Source: Rutidosis leptorrhynchoides (taxonomy: Eukaryota; Streptophyta; Magnoliopsida; Asterales; Asteraceae). From it: a DNA stretch of 64,000 nt. Where the stretch lies: the NCBI RefSeq assembly GCF_046630445.1, contig NC_092333.1:719874001-719938000 (forward strand). The letters are read 5' to 3'. Below, piece by piece: positions 49,064-61,917 of this stretch; positions within the stretch are counted from its first letter, which is position 1; the number at the start of each line of letters is the position of its first letter. The position numbers were made by a program, and so were the translations under genes. Below the pieces are notes generated by a model, which worked only from the letters and a program-made list of their open reading frames with translations, made no database searches and had not been told where the DNA came from.

Positions 49064-49733
49064 TGTGATGACCCGGGAATTTCCAACCAAATTTAAACTT
49101 TAATCTTTATATGTTTCAGAGACGATAAGAAAAATCTGTAATGTTGAGTCTCAAAAACTTTGAAATGTGTTCATATAATCGTTTACCCTTCGACTGATCT
49201 CGACGATTTACGAACAACTATTTGTAAATAAATACAAGTATACATAGATATTATTTTGAACTAATAAAAATGCACTCCAATCGATTTGCAATTTATAATG
49301 TGAAAATAAAATACAGGATAAATAAGTTGCTATTAAAATATATATGAATTCTGAACATAAATAATATTATATGGGTTGTAAATTATAAATATAAAATAAT
49401 TAACATAAGTTATTATATAATATATTATATAATTAGTAACTAGGATAAAATTTATAAAATGTGTTATATTAATTTACAAGTTTGAATATAACCGTTATGA
49501 TAATATTATTAAAAATAATTTCATTATAAACACTAATACGAATAATTGAATAATTAATATTATTATATAAATGTGAATAGGTAAAACTTGATATGTACAA
49601 TTAAAATTAACATTATTGATAATATTATTATTATCATTTCTATTATTAATAATATTATTAGTTTCACTATTATTATTAAAATTAATATTGATGTTTATAT
49701 AATTAATATTATTATATTATGTTTACTTATATA

Positions 49734-49789
<56 letters not shown>

Positions 49790-50690
49790 CAGTTATATAT
49801 ACATAAAAGAAAAACCATCATTTTCAATCTGTTTGTGGATGAGTTGTACGCCCCAAAAACTTTAGGAATGGAATCTTCACTGCATTGAAAACAAGAGAGT
49901 AAACACCAAATCTGTTACCATCAGGTTCTCCTTTTATATATATTTTTTCTTTTTCTGTACCTGATCGAATATTTTCTGTGACTTTTAAATCCTATAAAAT
50001 CGTTCACATACAGTATTAGGAAATTCAATCGACCTTACTTTGTCAATTATCAATTTAATCATACTCTGATTTTCGGATTAAACAAGAAAAGAGAAAAGTA
50101 ACAGGTACCTGCGCTGTTAATACTTCATTTTATAAAAAATACGAATTTGAATTAGATTTCAAAATCCATTAATGCAACTTTGTTAGGATTCTTATACTCA
50201 AACTTTCTTCAAAATCTTGAGTTCCAATTCATCTTCTTGATCAAGAATTTTCGAGTCAAAGGATAATTTCAAAAAGTCAAACAAATCAATTTTGGGTAAA
50301 ATTCGAGTTCATGTTAAATTTTCTGGAGCAATTGATGATTTCAATAGATTATAGAGGTAAATTGAAATACATTTTGTTTTATACACTTTGTCCAAATCAT
50401 GCTCTATTGCAAAAATCACAATTTAAAAAAAAAAAAAAAAAAAGGCCTACGACAGACAGACGAACAGCAAAGGCTGTTTTATAATTTTTTTCTTTCTTTT
50501 GCATTCCATATAAACATTTGATTCTGATCAGTCTAGTTTCGGTGTTATTTGCAAAATTTTAAAGTCTAAATATTATTTCGTTACACTGCAACGAATGTTG
50601 TCACAGCTTGCATATCTTGTTGAAGAAGAAACAGAAACCGGTTTAAAATAAGTAAATCACGGTATTAAAACAGAAAGCTGTTGGGCAGTA

Positions 50691-50902
50691 CATTGGTTAT
50701 AAGTGTTAATAGATTAACTGGAGGTCACAAGTTCAATCCTAATATATGGCATTTTTTTTATGAAGAAGAAAATGGAACCAGCGTTGAATACGGTTTAAAA
50801 GGAAATAAGTTTGGTTTTAATTCAGAAAACGAGCAATAGCTTGATGGTTAAGGTGTGTTTGTGATTAACGAGAGGTCGTGGGTTCAAGCCCCGTCGCAGG
50901 CA
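50691..50902 (+). other. Two tRNA-like (A-box/B-box) segments in tandem inside the solo LTR
   Basis: The second unit has GATGGTTAAGGTG (A-box-like) and GGTTCAAGCCC (B-box-like, 50,881-50,891) inside GAGAGGTCGTGGGTTCAAGC, then GCAGGCA. The first unit is a diverged copy (TTGGTTATAAGTG, AAGTTCAATCC) within a tandem duplication of about 140 bp. The block corresponds to 5,134-5,193 of the E1 LTR. An (ATT)n tract follows 50 bp downstream. Confidence 0.5.
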
Positions 50903-50948
50903 ATTCTTTCTAGGAAACTTATTAAAGGGTATAACCATTTTTTTTTAT

Positions 50949-51098
<150 letters not shown>

Positions 51099-52763
51099 TT
51101 GTTGTTATGATTATTATTATTATTATTATCATAATTACATGTATTATAACTATTATTATTATTATTTATATAAATATTACAAGTGTCATTTTCATGGTTA
51201 ATTTATCATTCTAAGTAGTATTATTATTATTTTGATTATTATCTTTGTTAGTATTATAGTTATTTTTATTACTAATATCATAATTATGTTTGTAAGTAAT
51301 AGAAACGTTATTAACATTAGAAATTTTCATAAGTATTATTAATATCATTATTATTATTATTATTAATTTTTTTGTCATTTTAGTATTATTATCATTATGA
51401 TTATGATTATTAATATTATTAATATTGTGAAAATAATACAAACTATTATTATCTTCATAAATATTGGTATTGTTATCACTTTATAAATATTAGAACCATT
51501 ACTATTAATATAAAGTATATTATTAGTATTAATATTATTATTTTTATCATTAATGAAATCATAACCATTATTATCTTAATTAACAGCATTAACTATTATA
51601 ATTATTATAATTATTATTATTAATATTACTCTAGTGTTACTATAACTATTATTTTGAAAACAAAAGATTATGTAAATAAAAATAAATATAATAACCATAA
51701 CTTAAATATATAAATACTTTATTTAAAATATACAAAATGAATATATGATAGAATATATAAGTTAGTTATATATAATTTATCACTAATAATAATACAAATA
51801 ATTTCTCGATTATAATTATATGTATTAATGAATATACAAATGATATAGGTTCGTGAATCCGAGGTCAACCCTGCATTGTCCAGTTTCGTCATATGTATTT
51901 TTACTACAAAATACAGTATGGTGAGTTTCATTACTCCCCTTTTAAATGCTTTTGCAATATATATTTTTGGGACTGAGAATGCATGCGCTTTTATAAATGT
52001 TTTACGAAATAGACACAAGTAATCGAAACTACATTATATGGTTGAATGATCGAAATCGAATATGCCCCTTTTTATTAAGTCTGGTAATCTAAGAATTAGG
52101 GAACAGACACCCTAATTGACGCGAACTCTAAAGATAGATCTATCGGGCCCAACAAGCCCCATCCAAAGTACCGGATGCTTTAGTACTTCGAAATTTATAT
52201 CATGTCCGAAGGAGGATCCCGGAATGATGGGGATATTCTAATATGCATATTGTGAATGTCGGTTACCAGGTGTTCAATCCATATGAATGATATTTTTGTC
52301 TCTATGCATGGGACGTATGTTTATGAGAAATTGAAATATGAAATCTTGTGGTCTATTTAAATATTGAAATGATTATTATGATAAACTAATGAACTCACCA
52401 ACCTTTTGGTTGACACTTTAAAGCATGTTTATTCTCAGGTATGAAAGAAGTCTTCCGCTGTGTAATTGCTCATTTAAAAGATATTACCTGGAGTTATTCA
52501 TGACATATTTGAAAAGACGTTGCATTCGAGTCGTCGAGTTCATCAAGATTATTATTTAGTCAATTATAGTTGAATATATTATGAAATGATTTGCATGTCG
52601 TCAATTTTCGATATAAAGCAAGTTGTCTTTTAAAAACGAATGCAATGTTTGTAAAATGTATCATATAGAGGTCAAGTACCTCGCGATGTAACCAACTATT
52701 GTGAATCGTTTGTTATCGATATGGACTTTGTCCGGATGAATTAGGACGGGTCTTGACACCGCT

Positions 52764-54053
52764 GCCTGGGAACAACATAAACGCCGGAAGCGAAACGCTA
52801 TAAAAAAAAGATTTTTATTAAAATTTTGTTAAGTTTTTTTTATTTTGTAAAAATTTTCGTTTTTAAAAATATAAAAAAAAATTACGAAAATATAAAAATA
52901 AAAGAAAAATAAAAATTTATATATTTTTAAGAGTTTGTTAAATATATATAAAATATTAAAGTTTCTTTATTTTTTTTAAATTAAGTTTTTGATTGATTTA
53001 TATATATTTGGTATAAATTTAAAACAGAAAAAAAAAAAAGTACTCGGCCCGTTACTGTAGCAGCCCAAAGTTTGGCCCGAAACCCTACGCCATGCGACCG
53101 CATGGATTTTTAACGTGAGGACCATGCGATCGCATGGCCCTGTCTGACACGCCACATTTTACTGCCAACTGCAATAATTACGGAGTAATTATTATTATTA
53201 TTATTTAATTAAAACCCTAATTAGGGTTAGGGTATTTAATATTATTTAGTTTAGTTTTATTATTTATTTTGTATTATTAAGTTTAATTAGTTTTATAAAT
53301 ATATAAAATTAATAGTTCTATAAAATAAATAATATAAAAATAATATTTTTAAAAAAAATTGTACTTTTTACAACTTTAAGTATATTTTTATATTTTGTAT
53401 CTTTTTATTTGTTTTAGCGTAATTTTTGTATTTTTCGCTCGTATTTAGTTTTAAGTCATAGTTTTTGCCATAGTTATTTTTATTTCTAGATTTTTAGGTT
53501 TTGCCGTAAAATCCATTAAGTGCTTTTTCTTTAGACTAAGATTTAGGTGCTTTAGAATTTTGCGACGCCGTTTTTAAGATTTTAGTACTTTTTTAAGTTA
53601 TTGCTATTTGGGATATAGTATTTCTTGTAAACTTTAATATCTTTAGACGCAACTTTTAATTTTTAGTTTTTAGACTTTTTAGTTTCGACGCGCTACGTTC
53701 TTTTTATTATTTTTCAACCTTTTATTTTTCGACGTTTTTCGACGCGCTCTTTTTCTTTCTTATTTTTCGCCACTCTAATTTTTAGGACATAGAATTTTCT
53801 ATTTCTTCTCTAAAATTTCTTTAAACTTCAACGAAAAATTATTTTAAGTGGTTAAATTGATAGACATCCAAATTTTCTGCTTCGTAGTAATAGTTGGATT
53901 TGTTAGTGGCTGAGTTGTGAGCTTCCGATTTAAAGGGTTCTGGCTCACTGCTGCATCTATTGGCTATTCGAAACGTGGGCAAAAGCAGAAAAGTCTATTA
54001 ATTTGATAACTTAAATAATTTTTATCTTTTATAACTAATAGGATATTCAGTGA
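52764..54053 (+). other. Athila A leader with a palindrome pair
   Basis: Very AT-rich 5' leader between the primer-binding site and gag. CCATGCGACCGCATGG (53,090-53,105, one mismatch) and CCATGCGATCGCATGG (53,122-53,137) form a further palindrome pair, here with no TATA box close behind. No coding frame. Confidence 0.6.
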
Positions 54054-56749
54054 ATGCACCGAGCAAAACGTTCACCACCTTTTGTACGTTCACCACATGT
54101 AACTCGATCAAGACATCTAGCCAATATTGTCGCCGTTGATTTTTCTTTAGAATCGTCATCCAGTCGACCAAGTACTCCAATTCAAATTTTTGATAATCCA
54201 TTTTTTGAACCCGACCTCACAATTGAGAATCCGGAGGATATTCAGGGACAATTCAGAGATCTGAACCATTAATCTTTCCTCCGGAACCACCAATCATTCA
54301 AACAGAAATTGTCGAGGAACCAACCATTAAATCAGAATCCTTTAGTGATTCAGATTCAACAAATTCAATCATGGAAAATCTGGAACCTCTAAGTATGGAA
54401 GACCGAATGAGAGCTAAACGCACTGGCTAAGGTCACACAATTACTCAACCTGACATTAATGCACCAGATTATGAAATAAAAGGACAAATTCTACACATGG
54501 TAACTAATCAATGCCAATTTAGTGGTGCACCGAATGAAGATCCAAACGAACATCTTCGTACTTTTAATAGGATCTGCACTCTATTTAAAATTCGAGAAGT
54601 TGAGGATGAACAGATATATCTCATGTTATTTCCCTGGACTTTAAAGGGAGAAGCCAAAGATTGGTTAGAATCATTACCTGAAGGAGCGATTGATACATGG
54701 GACGTTTTAGTTAAAAAATTTCTTAAACAATTCTTTCCGGCATCTAAAGCCGTAAGACTTCAAGGAGAAATTGTTACGTTCACGCAAAAGCCAAATGAAA
54801 CTCTATATGAGGCGTGGACAAGATTTGGAAAGTTATTGAGGGGATGTCCGCAACATGGCTTAGACACCTGTCAAATAGTACAAATATTCTACCAAGGATG
54901 CGACATCACTACAAGAAAAGACATAGATATAGCAGCTGGTGGTTCAATTATGAAGAAAACCGCAACTGACGCTTACAAAATTATTGATAACACTGCTTCC
55001 CACTCACATGAGTGGCACCAAGAAAAAGATATCGTTAGATCATCTAAAGCAGCTAGAGCCGATTCTAGCCATGAGTTTGATTCCATTTCCGCAAAGATAG
55101 ATGCTGTCGAGAGACGAATGGAAAAGATGACTAAAGATATTCATTCAATACGAATTAGTTGTGAGCAATGTGGAGGACCACATTTAACAAAAGATTGTCT
55201 CAGTATTGAACTAACAATGGAACAAAGAGAGAATGTTTCATACATAAACCAAAGGCCTGAAAATAATTATCAGAATAATTATCAACCTTCAAGACCAATC
55301 TACAATCAAAACCAGAACTATAACCGAAATGTTCCATACAACAACCAACAAGGTCCTAGCAATCAACAAGTATCCAACAATACTTACAATCAGCAAAGAC
55401 CTATTTTTCAAAACAAACCACCACAACCCGATGATAAAAAGCCAAATTTAGAAGACATGATGACGAAGATAGTTGAATCTCAAACGCAGTTTTTCACATC
55501 TCAGAAACAAACCAACGAACAAAATGCTCAAGCATTTAGAAATCAACAAGCTTCTATTCAAAATCTGGAACAAGAAGTAAGCAATCTAGCAAGGTTGATA
55601 GGTGAAAGAAAACCAGGAAGTCTACATAGTAATACAAATGCTAACCCCCGGAATGAAACAGCTAAAGCCATTACCACAAGAAGTGGTATTACACTTAAAC
55701 CATCTGAAATACCTGTAATTTCTGAGGATACTATTCCTACTTCACAAGAACCACAATCTGAGCAAGATAAGGAAAAAGAACCGGTAGTTGAGAAGGTTAA
55801 TGAAGATTACACAGTTAAGGCTAAACCTTATGTTAAACCATACCAACCACCACTTCCTTACCCAAGTAAAATGAGAAAAGAGAGACTTGAAGCCGAGCAA
55901 TCCAAATTCTTGGATATGTTTAAACAAATAAATGTAAATCTTCCTTTCATTGATGTAATTTCAGGAATGCCTAGATATGCTAAATTCTTGAAAGATCTAA
56001 TCACAAATAGAAAGAAAATGGAAGAACTCTCGGCTGTTACTATGAATGCTAATTGGTCTGCAGTGCTATTGAATAAGATACCAGAAAAATTATCAGATCC
56101 AGGAAGTTTCACAATTCCATGTTTTCTGGGCAGTCTTAGTTCAATAGAAGCATTGACAGACTTAGGTGCTAGTATAAATTTAATGCCGTATTCACTATAC
56201 GCTAAACTAGACCTTGGAGAATTGAAATCAACACGAATAAGTATACAACTAGCCGATCGATCAGTAAAATATCCTAGAGGGATAATGGAGAACATGCTAG
56301 TTAAAGTTGGTACTTTAGTATTTCCAGTAGATTTTGTTATTTTGGACATGAAAGAAGATTCTCGAGTTCCTCTCATATTAGGAAGACCATTCTTAAACAT
56401 GGCTAAAGCAATAATAGAGGTGTTCGGTAAGAAACTGACCCTAAGTATAGAGGACGAGAGTGTTACCTTTTCTGTTGATAGAGCCATGCAACAATCGCAA
56501 TCTGCAGATGATACATGTTATTATATTCAAACTATAGATTCACATGCAGAATTGTTAGAAGAATTTCCAGAATTACAAGGGATAGGAGAATGTTCTTTAG
56601 GAGAAGGAACTGAACCAATTGATGAAACTGAAATGTTAGCTACACTTATGGCTAATGGATATGAACCAACAACAGAAGAAATTCAAATGCTAAAAGAGGA
56701 AGACAGATATCAATATAAATCATCGATAGAAGAACCACCGACATTATAG
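54054..56749 (+). pseudogene. Athila gag and aspartic protease
   Basis: The N-terminus (MHRAKRSPPF) starts at 54,054; a frameshift near 54,270 and a stop near 54,430 break it. The main open part runs from 54,497 for 750 codons: capsid region (LKGEAKDWLESLPEGAIDTW, RFGKLLRGCPQHGL, QIFYQGC) and a zinc knuckle CEQCGGPHLTKDC. A Gln/Asn-rich linker follows, then a protease with DLGASINLMP (active-site D-G-A) and VPLILGRPFL. Domain order and motifs match Athila-lineage Gypsy elements. A TAG stop at 56,747 separates it from RT. Confidence 0.9.
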
Positions 56750-57811
56750 TTAAAGCCACTTCCAAACCATTTGGAATATGCTTATTTACATGGTGAATCT
56801 GAATTACCTGTAATAATATCGTCTTCTCTTACTGAAAATGAAAAATCTCAACTCATTACTGTGTTAAAAGCTCATAAACCAGCTATTGCATAGAAGATTC
56901 ATGATATTAAAGGAATAAGTCCTTCGTATTGCACACATAAAATCCTTATGGAAGAAGGTCATAAAACGTATGTGCAACACCAACGAAGACTAAATCCGAA
57001 TATGCAAGATGTTGTTAAGAAAGAAATTATTAAACTGCTTGATGCATGTTTAATTTATCCAATCTCTGATAGTCCATGGGTAAGCCCAGTTCAATATGTG
57101 CCTAAGAAGGGTGGCATGACTGTCATCATAAATGAGAAAAATGAGCTTATTCCTACTAGGACTGTAACAGGATGGCGTGTTTATATTGATTATAGAAAAT
57201 TAAATGACGCCACCAGAAAAGATCACTTTCCCTTACCTTTCATTGATCAAATGTTGGAAAGATTAGTCGGAAATAGTTACTATTGTTTTCTTGACGGTTT
57301 TTCCGGATACTTTCAAATTCCAATAGCACCCGAAGATCAAGAGAAAACCACATTCACGTGCCCTTATGGAACTTTTGCTTACAAACGCATGCCATTTGGA
57401 CTCTGCAACACCCCTGCGACCTTTCAAAGGTGCATGATGGCGATTTTTCACGACATGATAGAAGAATGCATGGAAGTTTTTCATGGATGACTTTTCAGTC
57501 TTCGGTGATACATTTGAATCATGTCTAGTTAATCTTGACCGAATGCTTATTAGATGCGAGCAATCAAATCTAGTACTTAATTGGGAGACATGCCATTTCA
57601 TGGTTAAAGAAGGCATCGTTTTTGGTCATAAAATTTCAAAGGAAGGAATTGAAGTGGATAGAGCTAAAGTAGCTGTAATTGCTAAACTTCCACATCCCAC
57701 CAATGTTAGAGGAGTTAGGAGTTTTCTAGGGCATGCTGGTTTTTACCGACGTTTCATAAAAGATTTTTCTAAAATTGCCACTCCTATGAATAAACTCCTA
57801 GAAAAGGATGC
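56750..57811 (+). pseudogene. Athila reverse transcriptase, truncated before RNase H
   Basis: Contains LLDACLIYPISDSPWVSPVQ, WRVYIDYRKLNDATRKDHFP, FLDGFSGYFQIPIAPEDQ and MPFGLCNTPATFQRCM. After a one-base indel in a T-run at 57,480 comes the catalytic FMDDFSVFG in another frame. An in-frame TAG lies near 56,892. The frame ends at LLEKDA, where the inverted LTR of element B begins, so RNase H and integrase are cut off. Confidence 0.9.
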
Positions 57812-59846
57812 TGATGTTACGCGAGGTGTATATAAAATAGCTATTATATTTTAGCAGAAAATACTATTAAATACGATACAATTTTACACAAGATATTTAT
57901 TTATTTAGAGAATGGATATACTTAAACCTTGCTACAACACTTATAGGCAGTGTACCTAATCGTACAGTAGTGTAGTTTTTAGTAAGTCCGGTTCGTTCCA
58001 CAGGGAAATCTTTAAACAAAGCTTAACGCTATATTAGTTTACTTTTGTAAAAATACAAATATATATATAAGTAATATTATTATTATAAAGGGGGGTTTTT
58101 TACCGTTTAATGACCGGTTTGTCGATTTTAAAACTTTAGTCGCAGTTAAAACCAAATGTAAAATAATAAATAAATACAAGACTTAATTTAAAGCGTAAAG
58201 TAAATAACGATAATGAAATTACGAATAATAAAAGTGCGATAAAATAAACTTGCGATAATTAAAAAGTACGATAATTAAAAGTGCAATTAAATACAATAAC
58301 AATAAAAATGCGATAATTAGAAGTGCAATTAAATATAAAATAAAGAAAATTAAATATGAAATAAAAGAATTATGCTTATTTAAACTTCCGTAATCATGAT
58401 GTTTGACGTGTTGATTTTAGTCTTATGCCCATGGGTTAATTGTCCTTTGTCCTGGATTATTTAATATGTCCGTCTGGTTTTTGTCCATAACAGTCCATCA
58501 GTCATAAATATAAAGTGCGAGTGTCCTCGTCAAATTATCCTTATATCCGAAGTTAAATATTCCAACTAATTGGGGACTTAAACTGTAACAAGATTTTAAT
58601 ACTTTGTTTAATAATTACACCAGGATGTCGACTGAGTGTAACCCAAGGTTTTAATATTTTGTTATCAATTATACCAAGTGTCCTTGTACATAATTTCACC
58701 CCTGTTTTAATTATTCTAGTGGCTATTAATCCATTCCTGTGTTCGGTTAAATGAACGATTATTCGTACATATAAATACCCCGCCCATCGTGTCCGATCGA
58801 GTGTATATGGTAATTTATAGGGACGCCCAATTGTAAATCTTTATATTAACATTAACAAACTATCATTTAGTTAAACAAATATAAAGCCCATTAATAGCCC
58901 ATAGTCTAATAGTTAAACAAATATAAAGCCCATTAATAGCCCATAGTCTAATTTCCACAAGTGTCGTTCTTTTGTCCAAACCCCAATTATGGTACAAAGC
59001 CCAATTACCCAATTTTAGTAATTAGCCCAGCATCATGATTACTTCGGATTAAATAAGCATAATAATAACTTAGCTACGAGACATTAAATTAAAAAGGTTG
59101 AACATAACTTACAATGATTAAAAATAGCGTAGCGTTACACGGACAGAATTTCGACTTACACCCTTACAATATTCGCTAACATACCCTTATTATTAGGATT
59201 AAAATTAAAATTAAAATTAAAATATAAATTATAAATATAAATATTACGATATAGATAGAGAGATGGATATATGAGTTATGAAAAATGGTCAGAATTCGGT
59301 TGGCTTTATAGGGAGTTTCAAACTTTGGGGCTCCGCGACTCGCGGCATTTTTTGCCTTCAAACTCCGCGAGTCGTGGAGTTTGAAATTACAGCTCACAAA
59401 CTTTGGAGTCTTTCTTGCCGACGATTTTTATTATTTATATAATATATAAATAATTATAAGAATTATTTAAATATTATATTATATTTATGTGCATAGTTGA
59501 CTTGTAATTTTTAGTCCGTTGCGTCGAGCGTTGAGAGTTGACTCTGGTCCCGGTTCCGGATTTTTGAACGTCCTTGCGTACAATTTAATATCTTGTACTT
59601 TGCGTTTTGAATCTTGTACTCTTGTAATTTCGAGACGTTTCTTATTAATAATTGGAACCTCTTTGATTGTCTTTTGTACTTTTGAGCTTTTTGGTCGTTT
59701 GCGTCTTCAATTCGTCGAATCTGTCTTTTGTCTTTACCTTTTATTATTTAAACGAATATCACTTTTAAATAGAACAATTGCAACTAAAAGCTTGTCTTTC
59801 TTGAGGAATAATGCTATGAAATATATGTTCGTTTTTAGCATTATCA
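57812..59846 (-). repeat. 3' LTR of Athila element B
   Basis: 2,035 bp; in sense it starts TGATAATGCTAAAAACGAAC and ends GTAACATCA. It has the same terminal stem as LTR A, and a 45-bp-scale tandem duplication at 58,860-58,960 (ATAAAGCCCATTAATAGCCC twice). Clearly homologous to, but diverged from, LTR A. Confidence 0.88.
59305..59380 (-). promoter_or_regulatory. LTR promoter module: variant palindrome pair plus TATA box (Athila B)
   Basis: In sense order: ACTCCACGACTCGCGGAGT (near-perfect palindrome, 59,362-59,380), CCGCGAGTCGCGG (59,333-59,345), then TATAAA (59,305-59,310). It occupies the same position as the CATGCGATCGCATG pair in LTR A, but the palindrome sequence is entirely different. 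Confidence 0.6.
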
Positions 59847-61917
59847 AATATTGCCACACTTAAGCGTTACTTGTCCTCAAGCAATATCGTCTTGAAATAC
59901 TAGAATCACTTCTTTATTCTTCACACTTTGTACATCAGTGATTTCTATACGGCGGTATAAACAATGGTAGTAACGATATGGTTTACAGTCCCACATGACT
60001 ATAAAAATTTAGATCCATTAAGGAAATTGGATCTTTATGAAAACATTTGATCTTTTGAAAATTAAATCTAGTTTTTACCCTAGATAAGTTTTCTGGAATA
60101 ACCCTTTACCGGTGTTTGCAAAATATTTTTGTGGGTTTGGTGGGTTTTAGATTTGAAAATTTTAGCTCAAAACTTATGGTTTTGTGTCACCCACTTGCTA
60201 ACCTTGTATTTGGAAAGCAACACGTCCAGTTTACTTGTCCCGTATATTACCTTTCGGTAAACTACCGTCCGGTTGTAAAGGAAAGCGTTGAACAAGCAAC
60301 TGTTAAGGCAATGTCCCCTGACATGCTTTTAACTATGGTCTATAACGTGTCGGACGCAATTACTATCCTTGGTAGGAGCAATAGTAAAGCTCACCCTTAT
60401 GATTTTTCGGTCTGGCACAAGGTCCTGTCTTTGACCACTATGCAACCACCGTTCTTACGGTTGACACCCGATTTGGTTCAGGTGACCTAATGAATTCCAG
60501 GTGAATTCCTAGGATTTTACGTTCAATGGTAATGAACACATTGAAAATAGAGTTTTCAGAAAACAAATCGGTTTGTAATTTTGATCAAAATATTTTCTCG
60601 TTCAAGCTCGAGTTTAGATATCATTGAATTCCATGAGTTTGAATTCTCAATCTTTAAGGTCAATCTCTAGGATTGAGTAATATCAGGCTTAAAAGCTGAT
60701 TTTTAATCTTTAAGGAGATTATCCTTTCTGGGGATCTGATTCATTAGTCTTATCCAGCTAATTTTCATGGTGCCCCCCATTGTACGAGATAAATCCTTCT
60801 CATGGTTAGGATAAATCTGACCACTTGGCGACCCTGTTTAATGCTGAGGTCCGTGGATTTCCTGCTAATTTTAGTGATGACTTTTCTAGGTTTTTCGTCA
60901 ACCTACAGCTGGTCTGGACGACAACTTCATGACCTAAATCAAGAAGCGCGTGTCTTTTTCGGAAGACTTTACTTCCTTTTAATGATGGAATTGATTCATC
61001 GTGTAGATCCATCTCTCTTACAGTAAATCAGGTAAAACTTTTTAGTTTAGTCCAAAGCAAAAGTATTTTCAGTTATTTGTACAAAAATATGTGATATGTG
61101 TTTTGAATAACTTGGAGAATTTTCCCACACTTGGCTTTTATTTTTCTTTTTATCGTCCTCTATTCCATTTTAAATGAATTTTAACATTTTGGTTTGTTTC
61201 TCAATTTATGTCCTTTCCGAGGTTACAATAATTTCGGTGTTAAAACCTAGTTTTATCGTTCATAAATATGTATAAACATGATTTTGAGTTCATTTAATTG
61301 AAAATTTTGAAAAATTTTACTAGAATTGGGTAGTTAGTATATAAGACTAGGGCTGTTCTTTATTATCAGAGAGCACTAGATTCTAATACAACTACTGCTT
61401 TACTAGTATTTCTAATGGTAACCAAGTGTATAAAGTAAAAATTTTAAAATCCGAAAGAATTTAACCCCTTCCCACACTTAAGATCTTGCAATGCCCTCAT
61501 TTGCAAGAAATCAGTAACAGTTTAAATTATTGAAGGTGATTTGTGTGAAAATGATTAAATTTTTACCAAAGTTTCCAAATATATTGGCGTTTGTTTGCTG
61601 AATGATAAATGGTGCACATCATTTGTTCATTCCGTCTTGTTGTTATTTCACATATATTTTGCATCTTGTCGTCAAAATTAGTTGCTTTTGCTGAACTTAA
61701 TGCCAGTCTTTGAAAATGCGTTGTTTTACCCTGTTGTGTACATAAGATAAACTGCAAACATATATACATATTTTTGAAGTTTGGTATATTACCCCACATT
61801 CAAAAATTATTAAAATCTAAGAATAAAAGTTAGAAAATTATAAAAACTATTACAATATTAACATAAGTATTAAACGTATCAACATTACAAATTACAAAAT
61901 AAATAAAACTAAGTAGA
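59847..61917 (-). other. Athila B region between env-position frame and 3' LTR
   Basis: Long sense non-coding stretch. In sense AAGTGTGG occurs next to the LTR (59,866-59,873) and AAGTGTGGGAA near 61,119-61,130 and AAGTGTGGGAAGGGG near 61,470-61,485, three polypurine-tract-like motifs. An opposite-strand frame lies at 60,176-60,490. Confidence 0.55.
60176..60490 (+). CDS. Opposite-strand frame in Athila B, unknown function
   Basis: About 104 codons from the ATG at 60,176 (MVLCHPLANLVFGKQHVQF) to TGA at 60,488; the frame is open a further 20 codons upstream without an ATG. The composition looks protein-like rather than low-complexity (QATVKAMSPDMLL, VSDAITILGRSN, HPYDFSVWHKVL). It lies antisense to element B, between the env-position frame and the 3' LTR. 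Additional antisense frames are known in several plant LTR lineages, but I do not recognise this one. A second coding-looking scrap (SDHLATLFNAEVRGFPANFS) follows near 60,816-60,875 on the same strand, with stops around it. Confidence 0.4.
   Translation: MVLCHPLANLVFGKQHVQFTCPVYYLSVNYRPVVKESVEQATVKAMSPDMLLTMVYNVSDAITILGRSNSKAHPYDFSVWHKVLSLTTMQPPFLRLTPDLVQVT

Noticed and set aside
55742-57616. Minus-strand frames of 117-209 codons
   Set aside because: They are antisense shadows of the Athila gag-protease-RT coding region, whose plus-strand motifs are unambiguous.
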